Positions 1 through 6,742 of a DNA stretch of 25,927 nucleotides are shown one piece after another. Within the stretch, counting starts at the first letter, position 1. Every line of letters begins with the position of its first letter. A program made the translations under genes and the position numbers. Origin of the DNA: CAYRIY01 sp964424335 (GTDB lineage: Bacteria; Bacillota; Limnochordia; DTU080; RSA5). The stretch spans positions 1-25,927 of the forward strand of contig CAYRIY010000048.1 of the NCBI GenBank assembly GCA_964424335.1, written 5' to 3'. A model generated the notes under the pieces. That model was not told where the DNA came from and did no database searches. It saw only the letters and a program-made list of their open reading frames with translations.

Positions 1-222
1 GCCAACTGGGCGGATGTCAGTCACGACGCGACGACCGTGGAAGTTTCGACCAATGGGTGGCGCAAGATCGAGTTGCAGGGCACGGTGCCTCGTCACCTTT
101 TGGCGAATTACCTCCGGCTCACAATCGAGGAAACCGGTTCGCCCGCGGGAGAACTGCAGTTGGGGTCCATCCAAATCGAGGGGCTAAATCCGTGGGTAGG
201 ATTTGAGTCAGTGCAACCATAG
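1..222 (+). CDS. C-terminal fragment of a protein with a galactose-binding-like (discoidin-type) end
   Basis: The reading frame is open from the first base of the window and stops at 222, so only the last 73 residues are visible and the start lies upstream. The fragment reads as alternating strands: a V-E-V-S-x-x-G-W opening, a central ANYLRLTIEE strand and a final GSIQIEG strand. This order (VEvStdGxxW, then RYLRLxI, then IxIxG) resembles the C-terminal half of F5/8 type C or other galactose-binding-like beta-sandwiches that decorate large secreted or surface proteins. The assignment rests on pattern resemblance only. The function of the full protein cannot be judged. A sigma-A-like promoter for the downstream tRNA begins seven bases after its stop. 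Confidence 0.6.
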   Translation, partial: ANWADVSHDATTVEVSTNGWRKIELQGTVPRHLLANYLRLTIEETGSPAGELQLGSIQIEGLNPWVGFESVQP

Positions 223-228
223 CGCCAA

Positions 229-258
229 TTGACGATTCCGCGGCGCGTGTGTTAGAAT
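229..258 (+). promoter_or_regulatory. Sigma-A-like promoter for tRNA-Ser
   Basis: A -35 box TTGACG (229-234) and a -10 box TAGAAT (253-258) are separated by 18 bp. They lie about 37 bp upstream of the mature tRNA-Ser 5' end, and the predicted start is near 265. Confidence 0.65.
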
Positions 259-294
259 GTTACGTACTTGCTCAAGAACGCGTCGGCGGTATGC

Positions 295-386
295 GGAAGG
301 GTGCGAGAGAGGCCGAATCGGGCGGTTTGCTAAACCGTAGTAGGATCAACGTCCTACCGAGGGTTCGAATCCCTCCCCTTCCGCCA
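295..386 (+). tRNA. tRNA-Ser (anticodon GCU)
   Basis: The cloverleaf can be drawn by hand. The acceptor stem GGAAGGG (295-301) pairs with CCCTTCC (376-382), followed by discriminator G and an encoded CCA at 384-386. The anticodon stem is 322-326/334-338 with anticodon GCT at 329-331. A long variable arm with stem TAGGA/TCCTA (341-356) is typical of serine tRNAs. The T stem GAGGG/CCCTC flanks TTCGAAT. G73 and the long variable arm both support serine identity. It reads AGC/AGU codons. Confidence 0.97.
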
Positions 387-390
387 ACGA

Positions 391-426
391 AAAAGGGCGA
401 GCGTCGTAAAAGGCGCCGCCCTTTTT
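391..426. terminator. Bidirectional intrinsic terminator after tRNA-Ser
   Basis: AAAAGGGCG (391-399) pairs with CGCCCTTTT (417-425), with a GGCGCC palindrome inside the loop. Runs of A and T flank the GC stem on both sides, so the hairpin can end transcription of tRNA-Ser on the plus strand and of the small minus-strand gene that stops at 456. Confidence 0.85.
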
Positions 427-455
427 GCGTGGAAAGAGCCGCTTGTCGATGGAGA

Positions 456-713
456 TTAAAGAAGCTCTTGAAGGTACTTGCGCTGAGCATGAAGCCGCTG
501 GCGGAAAATGTGCACTCGGTGCTGCCGGTTGATCGGCGCTTGCCGCGGACCTTGTTGTTCGAGTTCGGCTGCGACCTCCTCGCCCAGGCCCGCCTTGATT
601 CGCTCCGCGGAAGTCTCCTTCCACTCGCGATAGGCTTCGATAAAGCCTTGGCGCATCGCCAGGAGCTCGTCGATCTCGTTGATGGTCTGCTCGATGACTT
701 CCCGATTGCTCAC
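456..713 (-). CDS. Small helical hypothetical protein (85 aa)
   Basis: I do not recognise this protein. It begins at GTG 713 with a GGAGG ribosome binding site (725-729 on the plus strand) 11 bp upstream. Residues 1-50 are rich in Glu, Leu, Ile and Arg with heptad-like spacing (EVIEQTINEIDELLAMRQ), which suggests one or two long helices, possibly a coiled coil. The last 30 residues are basic, with several Gln, Arg and His. There is no signal peptide, membrane segment or Cys motif. Transcription would end at the shared bidirectional terminator at 391-426. The coding call rests on the ribosome binding site, the helix-compatible composition and the lack of a better frame, so it could be spurious. 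Confidence 0.5.
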   Translation of the reverse strand: MSNREVIEQTINEIDELLAMRQGFIEAYREWKETSAERIKAGLGEEVAAELEQQGPRQAPINRQHRVHIFRQRLHAQRKYLQELL

Positions 714-841
714 GGGTCCAATCGCCTCCGCTACACTAGTCCCACGAATAGTTTACCACGTTTCGCCCAAAGCTGGGCACAGCCCCTTATTTCTGCTCGG
801 CGGCGAAACGCTCGTGCGATATTTTGGGCAAAGATAGAGGT

Positions 842-870
842 TTGACGGGGAATATACGGGGAAATACAAT
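842..870 (+). promoter_or_regulatory. Strong sigma-A-type promoter upstream of the GNAT gene
   Basis: TTGACG (842-847) is followed after exactly 17 bp by TACAAT (865-870), each one base from consensus. The predicted transcription start is about 877. This matters for start-codon choice in the next gene, because a GTG at 876 would sit at the 5' end of the message without a leader. Confidence 0.75.
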
Positions 871-956
871 GGCAGGTGGGGAGCGGGGCAATCGATCCTC
901 GGAAAACACCCTGCCTTACTGTAGAAGCGAGCACTCGCCAAGGATGGTGTCAGACG

Positions 957-1499
957 TTGAGCAGTCCAACATTGCGGTTGACGGGTACCTTTGTCGATCT
1001 CCGCCCTTTGGAGGAGTCGGATCTGGATCGCCGACTCGAAATGGTGAACAATGACGAGGTGCAAAAGATCTACATCGGCAGGACGGTCGACAAGAACACG
1101 AAGTTTGATCTGGAAAGCTGGTACCACTCGCTCAAGGAAGACCCGTTTAGCGAGCAGTGGGCGATCGACACAAAGGACGGTACGTACGTCGGCGATATTG
1201 ACCTGCACAGCATCCACGTGATACGAGGTGAGGCGTGGATCAGTCCAATGATCGGAGATCTGGAGTTAAATGAGAATCCGGCGTATCGACGCGAGGCGAT
1301 CGAGCTGATCGCAAACTATGCGTTTGAAGAGCGCGAGGTGGAGCGGCTGCAGATCGATGTGCCGAGCACGGATCGTCAGGGGCTCGACATCTTGAAAGAG
1401 TTAGGGTTTGCCGTGATCGAGGAGACTGAGTTTGATTTTATTCACGACGTTCAGACTGTCACGCTTTTGGTGACGCCCCAGACGCTCTGCCGAGCGTAA
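957..1499 (+). CDS. GNAT-family (RimJ/RimL-like) protein, possibly degenerate
   Basis: The fold pattern is that of RimJ/RimL-type N-acyltransferases: an opening LTGTFVDLRPLEESD strand-turn-helix, a central WISPMIGDLEL strand, a helix EAIELIANYAFEE, then RLQIDV and a terminal LKELGFAVIEET. The frame is open back to GTG 876, but the promoter at 842-870 predicts a transcript starting there. I therefore prefer TTG 957 (180 aa, the normal family length), which has AAGGA at 940-944 upstream; TTG 972 is also possible. The segment that normally holds the acetyl-CoA pyrophosphate loop (R/Q-x-x-G-x-G/A) reads NPAYRREA and has no glycines, so acetyl-CoA binding may be altered or lost. The 3' end overlaps the convergent Spo0E-like gene by 41 bp. 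The substrate is unknown. Confidence 0.75.
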   Translation: MSSPTLRLTGTFVDLRPLEESDLDRRLEMVNNDEVQKIYIGRTVDKNTKFDLESWYHSLKEDPFSEQWAIDTKDGTYVGDIDLHSIHVIRGEAWISPMIGDLELNENPAYRREAIELIANYAFEEREVERLQIDVPSTDRQGLDILKELGFAVIEETEFDFIHDVQTVTLLVTPQTLCRA

Positions 1500-1776
1500 C
1501 GTCAGTGTGCTCTTGGCGCCGACTTGGGCTTGACGAGGTGTCGGGTTGGCGCCGAGCAGGGCCGTTGCCGTTGCGGAGGTGGCCGCCTTCCACGGCCTGA
1601 GCAAACCGTGCCTGATGAAGCTGGACCTCTGTAATCGCATTGACGAGCGGATCAATCATGCTCGAAATAAGATGTACCTTGGGATGATTGTAACCGTACT
1701 CATCAACGGCTCGAAACATCGCCACTTTGAGGCGGGCTACTTCATCGCTCATCAGTTGTACACAGTAACAGCTCAC
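1459..1776 (-). CDS. Spo0E-like small regulatory protein
   Basis: Residues 9-50 match the layout of Spo0E-family aspartyl-phosphate phosphatases, which dephosphorylate Spo0A~P and so delay sporulation. An amphipathic helix VARLKVAMFRAVDEYG is followed by a NHPKV turn and a second helix ISSMIDPLVNAI. The S-x-x-x-D-x-L spacing in the second helix corresponds to the family signature (SQELDxLI). The start is taken as GTG 1776 with AAGGGGAG about 10 bp upstream; ATG 1752 would also keep the domain. The last 50 residues are polar, rich in Arg, Ser and Pro, and look disordered, which is an unusually long tail. An AT-rich promoter lies upstream. A generic helical hairpin protein is the alternative. 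The call is by motif only, with no alignment. Confidence 0.55.
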   Translation of the reverse strand: MSCYCVQLMSDEVARLKVAMFRAVDEYGYNHPKVHLISSMIDPLVNAITEVQLHQARFAQAVEGGHLRNGNGPARRQPDTSSSPSRRQEHTDVTLGRASGASPKA

Positions 1777-1809
1777 CGAATCCGGTCTCCCCTTGGGACG
1801 TACGAACAG

Positions 1810-1838
1810 ATATTATCGAAAAACACCCTAAAAAACAA
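1810..1838 (-). promoter_or_regulatory. Possible promoter for the Spo0E-like gene
   Basis: On the minus strand TTGTTT (1838-1833) is followed after 17 bp by TAATAT (1815-1810), with an overlapping GATAAT. It lies in a notably AT-rich patch about 35 bp upstream of the GTG start. The match to consensus is only moderate. Confidence 0.4.
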
Positions 1839-1933
1839 TACCGATTATGCTGGCGTAAGGCTTGTAGAGCCATTGGGAAGCGGACTTGCGGCGTCCGGGA
1901 AAATCTGCGGGCGGCTCTTGCACGGCGCATCTA

Positions 1934-1962
1934 TTGCGCCGGCGGGTGATTTCTGATATAAA
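1934..1962 (+). promoter_or_regulatory. Promoter for tRNA-Arg
   Basis: TTGCGC (1934-1939) and TATAAA (1957-1962) are separated by 17 bp. The predicted start is near 1969, about 26 bp before the mature tRNA. Confidence 0.6.
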
Positions 1963-1994
1963 TGCAAGTGTCTCCATTCCTTATGCCACGACAC

Positions 1995-2071
1995 GCGCGC
2001 GTAGCTCAGCTGGATAGAGCACTAGACTTCGGATCTAGGTGTCGGGGGTTCGAATCCTCCCGCGCGCACCA
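1995..2071 (+). tRNA. tRNA-Arg (anticodon UCG)
   Basis: The acceptor stem GCGCGCG (1995-2001) pairs with CGCGCGC (2061-2067), followed by discriminator A and encoded CCA (2069-2071). The anticodon stem CTAGA/TCTAG (2022-2026/2034-2038) frames a seven-base loop with TCG at 2029-2031. The T arm has GGTTCGAATC. It decodes CGA and, by wobble, other CGN codons. Confidence 0.97.
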
Positions 2072-2077
2072 GCTTGA

Positions 2078-2109
2078 AGGCCTGCCAATCGGCAGGCCTC
2101 TTTGTTTTT
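2078..2109 (+). terminator. Intrinsic terminator after tRNA-Arg
   Basis: A perfect 9-bp stem, AGGCCTGCC (2078-2086) with GGCAGGCCT (2091-2099), closes a 4-nt loop. It is followed by a T-rich tract at 2101-2109, seven bases after the CCA end of the tRNA. Confidence 0.9.
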
Positions 2110-2245
2110 GAGCATAAGTTGGGCGCGAATTGGGCATATGTCCCAAGCAGGCTGTGATGTGCTTCTCTATGACTCGGATGTCTCCTGGAGCACAATTAGA
2201 GGTAGATATTCGCCTTGTTGTGCGGATCGAGGAGGCTGACCACTC

Positions 2246-3976
2246 ATGGACGCGCACTCGCAGCCTTATGACCAAGTACGTATCACGTTTGCCGACTCAT
2301 TGATCCTGCGCCACCTGCCCGATCGGGTGACCGTAACGGACCGAAACGGCTTCATCGTACACGTCAATCCCGCGTTTGAAGAGGTGACGGGGTATACAGC
2401 CGAGGAGGCAATCGGCCAAAGGCCGTCGCTCCTCAAGTCCGGCGTCCATCCCCCGGAGTTTTACGAGGAACTTTGGAGGACGATCACGAGCGGTCACCCC
2501 TTTCGGGCGGAAGTCGCCAACAGGAAAAAGAACGGGGAGCTCTACTTTGAAGACCAATTGATCGTGCCGATCTTTGATGCGGAATGCGGCCAGAGCGACG
2601 AACCGTGCGGGTTTGTCTCCATCGCCCGCGACCTTAGCGATCGAAAACAGCTCGAGGCCCGCATCCTTCATTTGGCCGAGCATGATGAGCTCACAGGGCT
2701 CCCAAATCGCCGGGGGCTCATCAGCCGGGCCGAGCGCGCCCTCGTGCGGGCGACTGAGCTCGGTGAACCGCTCACGCTTCTCTTTATCGACCTCGACGAT
2801 TTCAAGGTAATCAACGACGCGTACGGCCACCGCGTCGGCGACCTGGCGCTCGCTGCCGCCGCCTGCAAAATTCGTGGCGGCGTGCGCGAAAAGGACATTT
2901 GCGGGCGATGGGGCGGCGATGAGTTTGTCGTCATCTTGCCGGGCACGGACCTCAAAGCTGCCTGGTCGGTCGCTCAAAGGATTCGAAAGGAGCTCGACAC
3001 CCCGACACACGTGGACGATAAGACCCCGATCATCAATTTGAAGGCGAGCATCGGGATGGCCATTTTCCCTAGCGACGGGCGGAGCGTCGACGAACTGATC
3101 CGGATAGCCGACAGCGGTATGTATCGAGCCAAAGAGCGGGCCGGCGGCATTGCGCACACTCGCGATTGGGCGCAGGTGGAGTACCGTTTGCGGCGTTCAC
3201 TCGAGCTCTCGAACGCCCTGCGTCTAAACCAACTGCACCTTCATTACCAGCCCATTCTCGACCTGGGGAGTGGAACGTTCACCAAAGCGGAGGCCTTACT
3301 TCGGTGGCGGCATCCAAGGACCGGAACGATACGCCCCGGCAACTTCGTCGCGCTGGCCGAGCAATCCCGCGAGATTGTGGCGATCGATCAGTGGGTGGCT
3401 CGGGAGGCAATCAAGACGATCCGGTGGCTTAGTCGGTCCGGGATTGCGCTGGACATCTGCATCAACGTCTCTGGGCGCACATTGGGGGAAGGCGCTTTGT
3501 CGGACCTAATCACCCAGTTCGACGAGAGCGAATCGGAGTATCTTAGGCATTTGATCGTCGAGGTTACGGAGAGGGCCGTGTTCCAACTTGGCCGTGCCCA
3601 AGAAGCTGTCGACGCTTTGCGAAAGCGAGGTGTGCGCATCGCGATCGATGACTTTGGGACAGGCTACTCCGGCCTTGCGTATCTAGAGGACTTGTCGGCG
3701 GACATTGTGAAAATCGACCAGAGATTTATCAAGGGACTTGGCTGCAATCGAGGAAGCGAAGCCATCGTCGGGGCAGTCATCGGACTTGCTTCCGAATTTG
3801 GCTGTCGCTCCCTCGCAGAAGGCGTCGAAACGGCAACGCAACTCAAATGGCTGACCGAGGCGGGGTGCCATGAGGCCCAGGGCTACCTGATCGGTAGACC
3901 CATGCCGCGGGAGCGGCTGGCGCGCATCGCGACGTCGCATTTTGGCGACTCCCGCCCGGTCAAGGCGCTTGGCTAA
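2246..3976 (+). CDS. PAS-GGDEF-EAL cyclic-di-GMP synthase/phosphodiesterase
   Basis: This is a cytoplasmic hybrid enzyme that can in principle make and degrade c-di-GMP. A PAS sensor spans residues about 18-132 (VTDRNGFIVHVNPAFEEVTGY). The GGDEF domain covers about 145-305, with intact GGDEF at about 222-226 and an RxxD inhibitory site (REKD) exactly five residues before it. The EAL domain covers about 325-560 and has EALLRW, N in INVSG, E in EVTER, the DD pair in IDDFGTGYS, K in VKIDQ and E in AEGVET, so the metal- and substrate-binding set is complete. There is no membrane segment or signal peptide. ATG 2246 has GGAGG 10 bp upstream. The gene stands alone and meets the convergent exported-protein gene with a 2-bp gap. 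Which activity dominates cannot be read from sequence. Confidence 0.95.
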   Translation: MDAHSQPYDQVRITFADSLILRHLPDRVTVTDRNGFIVHVNPAFEEVTGYTAEEAIGQRPSLLKSGVHPPEFYEELWRTITSGHPFRAEVANRKKNGELYFEDQLIVPIFDAECGQSDEPCGFVSIARDLSDRKQLEARILHLAEHDELTGLPNRRGLISRAERALVRATELGEPLTLLFIDLDDFKVINDAYGHRVGDLALAAAACKIRGGVREKDICGRWGGDEFVVILPGTDLKAAWSVAQRIRKELDTPTHVDDKTPIINLKASIGMAIFPSDGRSVDELIRIADSGMYRAKERAGGIAHTRDWAQVEYRLRRSLELSNALRLNQLHLHYQPILDLGSGTFTKAEALLRWRHPRTGTIRPGNFVALAEQSREIVAIDQWVAREAIKTIRWLSRSGIALDICINVSGRTLGEGALSDLITQFDESESEYLRHLIVEVTERAVFQLGRAQEAVDALRKRGVRIAIDDFGTGYSGLAYLEDLSADIVKIDQRFIKGLGCNRGSEAIVGAVIGLASEFGCRSLAEGVETATQLKWLTEAGCHEAQGYLIGRPMPRERLARIATSHFGDSRPVKALG

Positions 3977-3978
3977 GC

Positions 3979-5250
3979 TTATACCCCGTCGGCGAGATCT
4001 AACGTAAGTGTGTAGAGCCCCGACTCGTATTCCGACAACGTGTTGACGATGATGTGGTAGAGGCCCGTGTACGGAAGCTCGTACTCAATGAGCGCGTCCG
4101 TGCCGCCGCCTGAGTCGTCGTCGTATGCGAGGTACTCAAAAGCATCGTCGGTAAGCATGACGAACGCGTCGAAGTCGTCCGAGCGCATGAGGATGCGTAC
4201 CACGTCGCCCTCCGTTCCTTCGAAGGCGTAGGTTTGTAGGTACGTTCCGTCGTCAAAGGTCTCGCTCCACGGACCTAGTAAGCCCGAGACGGATTCTCCA
4301 AGTTCAAGCTCGGTCTTTTCCTCATACGGGAGCCAAATCTCGTCGCTCCAGTCGCGATCGATGCTCTGGCCCATATCCATGACGAGGCTCATCGAGCCCT
4401 CGAGACCCTCCACGCCGGTGGACGGTCCGACGATCAAGACCGACTCCATGTAAAACCGCTTCTGGGATCCGTATGGGAAGTCGCCGGGAATCAACCAATG
4501 GTCAGCGGAGATGTCGATCGCGATTGATTGGTTCCCAATGATCCCTGGAAAAAACTCCTGATCGACGGAGCTGGAGGTCGCCACGCCTTCCCAAACGTGT
4601 GCGATGGATCCGAGGTCGCCGTCTTCGATCCAACCGACGAAGGTCCCGAAAACAGGCGCTCCGAGGCCCTCAATGCCGAGATCGTCCCAGTCCAAGTTGG
4701 CAGGGCCGCTCCACTCGGCGCCCGGGAGGAGGGGACCGGTCGGGAGATCTTCTAGCTCCGTGGCAGCCCAATCGGCAAGCCAAGAAGGCTCCACGAGCTC
4801 TTCGTAGGATGCGGGCATCTCATCGCTCCACTCCTCGTCAGGGCCTTCGGGCGTGAGTGTGTATACGGCTTCCCACTGTGCGGGCGCAAGCGGTAGGCCG
4901 GTCCACGGATCGACAGGTTGCGCCCGCACCAAAAGACGCACGGTGTCGTCGACGGAAGAGAGCACTGTGTAATGGGCCCGGATCGAGCGCACGGAATACG
5001 TGGATTCGGGAGATTCGCCCACCAGGGCGAAAAAACCTGAGACGTCGACGATTTCTTGACTTATCTCCTCCGTGATGTAAAACGCAGCGCTGCCGGAGGA
5101 CGGGGCGAGGATCGGTTGTAGGCGAAGAACCGGCTGCGAGGGTCCCCGCCCCAGCACCCTGGGAACCTCGGCAGCGGTGGCGGGAAGCGCCAAGAAACAC
5201 AACCCAGCCAGGAGCAACGCGGTGAATCTTCGGATCACTGACATCTTCAT
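3979..5250 (-). CDS. Exported protein with PPC-like C-terminal domain
   Basis: This is a 423-residue secreted protein. The N-terminus is a Sec signal peptide (KMSVIRRF, a hydrophobic core LLLAGLCFLAL, then a cleavage site near PATAA). The middle is acidic and rich in Trp, Gly and Pro (DWDDLGIEGLG, repeated W-S-D-E) and is not recognised. Residues about 315-418 resemble the bacterial pre-peptidase C-terminal (PPC) domain: a YAFEGTEGDVVRI opening strand, an F-D-A-F-V-M-L strand, AYDDDSGGGTDALI, then TGLYHIIV and GLYTLTL. PPC domains usually accompany secreted hydrolases, but no protease or hydrolase catalytic motif is visible here. The start is ATG 5250 with GGAGG (5263-5267) 12 bp away. The gene is divergent from the next one, and the 203 bp between them holds control sequence. 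Confidence 0.8.
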   Translation of the reverse strand: MKMSVIRRFTALLLAGLCFLALPATAAEVPRVLGRGPSQPVLRLQPILAPSSGSAAFYITEEISQEIVDVSGFFALVGESPESTYSVRSIRAHYTVLSSVDDTVRLLVRAQPVDPWTGLPLAPAQWEAVYTLTPEGPDEEWSDEMPASYEELVEPSWLADWAATELEDLPTGPLLPGAEWSGPANLDWDDLGIEGLGAPVFGTFVGWIEDGDLGSIAHVWEGVATSSSVDQEFFPGIIGNQSIAIDISADHWLIPGDFPYGSQKRFYMESVLIVGPSTGVEGLEGSMSLVMDMGQSIDRDWSDEIWLPYEEKTELELGESVSGLLGPWSETFDDGTYLQTYAFEGTEGDVVRILMRSDDFDAFVMLTDDAFEYLAYDDDSGGGTDALIEYELPYTGLYHIIVNTLSEYESGLYTLTLDLADGV

Positions 5251-5376
5251 TTTTCAATCATGCCTCCGAATTGGGCCCACGCATATGTAGGCAAATGGGC
5301 AAGGAAATTCCCGGTCCAGATACGTTTTTCCTTTCGTTGAAAATGCTTAATGCCACTAGTTTCGCGGTCCTGCAAT

Positions 5377-5385
5377 TGCTATACT
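5377..5385 (+). promoter_or_regulatory. Extended -10 promoter candidate in the divergent 5251-5453 region
   Basis: TGCTATACT (5377-5385) gives an extended -10 with hexamer TATACT at 5380-5385. There is no good -35 at 16-18 bp. It would drive the double PsbP-like gene starting at 5454. The rest of the 203-bp region is relatively AT-rich and shows no other clear element. Confidence 0.45.
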
Positions 5386-5453
5386 TGGTTCGTATATCCA
5401 AATTTACCGTCGTTCGCCGGGTCTTATATGGAAAATTCAAAGGAGCATGGAGC

Positions 5454-6680
5454 ATGCCGACACATTCCCGCAAAAGTGCGCTGCAACGAGTGGTTGTTGG
5501 AACCTTAATGCTTTTGGTTGTCACCTCGCTTACCGCGTTCGCTCAGTTTGGGGTTGGTCTGCAGTCGGCATGGTCCGACTTCCATGATCCCGCTGGGCGT
5601 TTTTCGTTGAGCGTGCCTCCCGGATGGACCTATCAGGAAGACCAAAGCACAGACGACTTCGTCGTCTTTTACGGCCCCGGCGACTACGACCTCTTTTACC
5701 TAGAGATCCTCGAACTGACGCATCCGCAAGCGACCGCCATGGATCAGGCACGGGAAGCCGCTGAGCGCTACAGCGCGGGCGGTTTAGACAATTTCGCCAT
5801 CCTGCAGCAGCCGTCTGCGGGACGGCTGGCCGGCAAAGAGGCAAGCTTCATGGTGTATGCCTTCGACGACAGTTTGGGCGCCCGCATCGTCGAAGGTCGG
5901 GCATTCGCCATCCATCAGGGCAAGGCGTATACGCTCGCGTTTGCTGACGTCGCCGAGCGCTTTGATGCCAGTGTTGCCACGTTCAACGGCGTCATGGAGG
6001 CGCTCCGGCTGCTCGACCCGGCCCCGACGACGACCGCCACTCCGGGCCTGGGATTTGGCGCGCTGACCGGGACGCAAAGCACCGCCCCGACGCAAGGAGG
6101 CACGTTTGGCTCGGCCCCCGTCGAGCAGGAGCCGGTCACGTGGGCGCCTCTCGTCTACACGAGTCCTGACGGGCGCTATCAGTTTACGCAACCTGAGGGC
6201 TGGGAACTTTGGGAGGAGCAGTCGACGGCAAGGGGCGACTACCTCGAGCCTTGGCACACGCTCTTTAACTGGGGCAACAGGCCGATGACCAAGAGCCTGT
6301 TCATCTGGGACTACTTTGATGAATGGGAGCAGGTGGGCGCTCAGTACGAGGTTGTCTTGGGCGTGATCGACAATGTGCCCGGCAGCCTCAATCAGGCCAT
6401 TGACAACCTAAAGAGCCAAATCGCCGGCAACTTGAACCACATCTACATGACCGAGACCGGGCGCGTGCGCATCGGCTCGCAAACGGGGCTCGAGGTCCGG
6501 ATCGTCACCCGCCCTGGAATGGTGGAGCCCTGGTCCGAAGGGCCGCAGTGGTTTAAGGAGTACACGTTCTACACGTTTAAGCAGGGGAATGCGCTGTTTG
6601 TGTGGGCGGTGCCCACCGAAGCGGTTGACATCCCTGCCGTGAAATCCGCGCTGGAAAGCTTCCGCTGGAGCGGGCGGTAG
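5454..6680 (+). CDS. Exported protein with two PsbP-like modules
   Basis: The frame is open from 5271, but ATG 5454 is preceded at 8 bp by AAAGGAG (5439-5445) and opens directly into a signal peptide (basic PTHSRKSALQR, core VVVGTLMLLVV, cleavage near AFA-Q at residue 30), giving 408 residues. Two modules follow. Copy one (about 44-185) begins DPAGRFSLSVPPGW and copy two (about 235-405) begins SPDGRYQFTQPEGW. A Thr/Gly/Pro-rich linker separates them. The opening D-x-x-G-R-[FY]-x-[FL]-x-x-P-x-G-W is typical of PsbP-like/DUF1795-type beta-sandwich domains found in exported bacterial proteins. No enzyme motif is visible. It is the first of three same-strand exported genes with gaps of 53 and 65 bp, and shares its module with the M48 protease two genes down, so a common extracytoplasmic role is likely. 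Confidence 0.8.
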   Translation: MPTHSRKSALQRVVVGTLMLLVVTSLTAFAQFGVGLQSAWSDFHDPAGRFSLSVPPGWTYQEDQSTDDFVVFYGPGDYDLFYLEILELTHPQATAMDQAREAAERYSAGGLDNFAILQQPSAGRLAGKEASFMVYAFDDSLGARIVEGRAFAIHQGKAYTLAFADVAERFDASVATFNGVMEALRLLDPAPTTTATPGLGFGALTGTQSTAPTQGGTFGSAPVEQEPVTWAPLVYTSPDGRYQFTQPEGWELWEEQSTARGDYLEPWHTLFNWGNRPMTKSLFIWDYFDEWEQVGAQYEVVLGVIDNVPGSLNQAIDNLKSQIAGNLNHIYMTETGRVRIGSQTGLEVRIVTRPGMVEPWSEGPQWFKEYTFYTFKQGNALFVWAVPTEAVDIPAVKSALESFRWSGR

Positions 6681-6724
6681 GGCGGTAACCGATGATGGCG
6701 TTGACGTTCATGACTCACAATCGA

Positions 6725-6742
6725 GGCCGGCGAATGCCGGCC
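6725..6742 (+). other. Perfect hairpin overlapping a candidate start codon
   Basis: GGCCGGC (6725-6731) and GCCGGCC (6736-6742) form a 7-bp GC stem around GAAT, followed by CTTTCATT. The ATG at 6734-6736 lies in the loop and stem. It may be a weak terminator for the upstream gene or a structure that masks translation of the downstream one. Confidence 0.5.

Noticed and set aside
249..845. A 198-codon plus-strand frame across tRNA-Ser and its terminator
   Set aside because: It reads through a clear tRNA and an intrinsic terminator, so it cannot be a real gene.
1742..1930. A 62-codon minus-strand frame in the gap before tRNA-Arg
   Set aside because: It covers the Spo0E-like gene's promoter and ribosome binding site and has a low-complexity Arg-rich start; no coding support.
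2130..2146. TTGGG-N7-CCCAA inverted repeat upstream of the GGDEF-EAL gene
   Set aside because: Arms of only five bases in GC-rich sequence; too weak to call an operator.
2297..3157. A 286-codon minus-strand frame opposite the GGDEF-EAL gene
   Set aside because: The plus strand encodes an unmistakable PAS-GGDEF-EAL protein over the same bases; the antisense product has no recognisable features.
5271..5453. N-terminal extension of the double PsbP-like protein
   Set aside because: ATG 5454 has an ideal ribosome binding site and opens the signal peptide; the extension lacks one, crosses a likely promoter and would bury the signal peptide.
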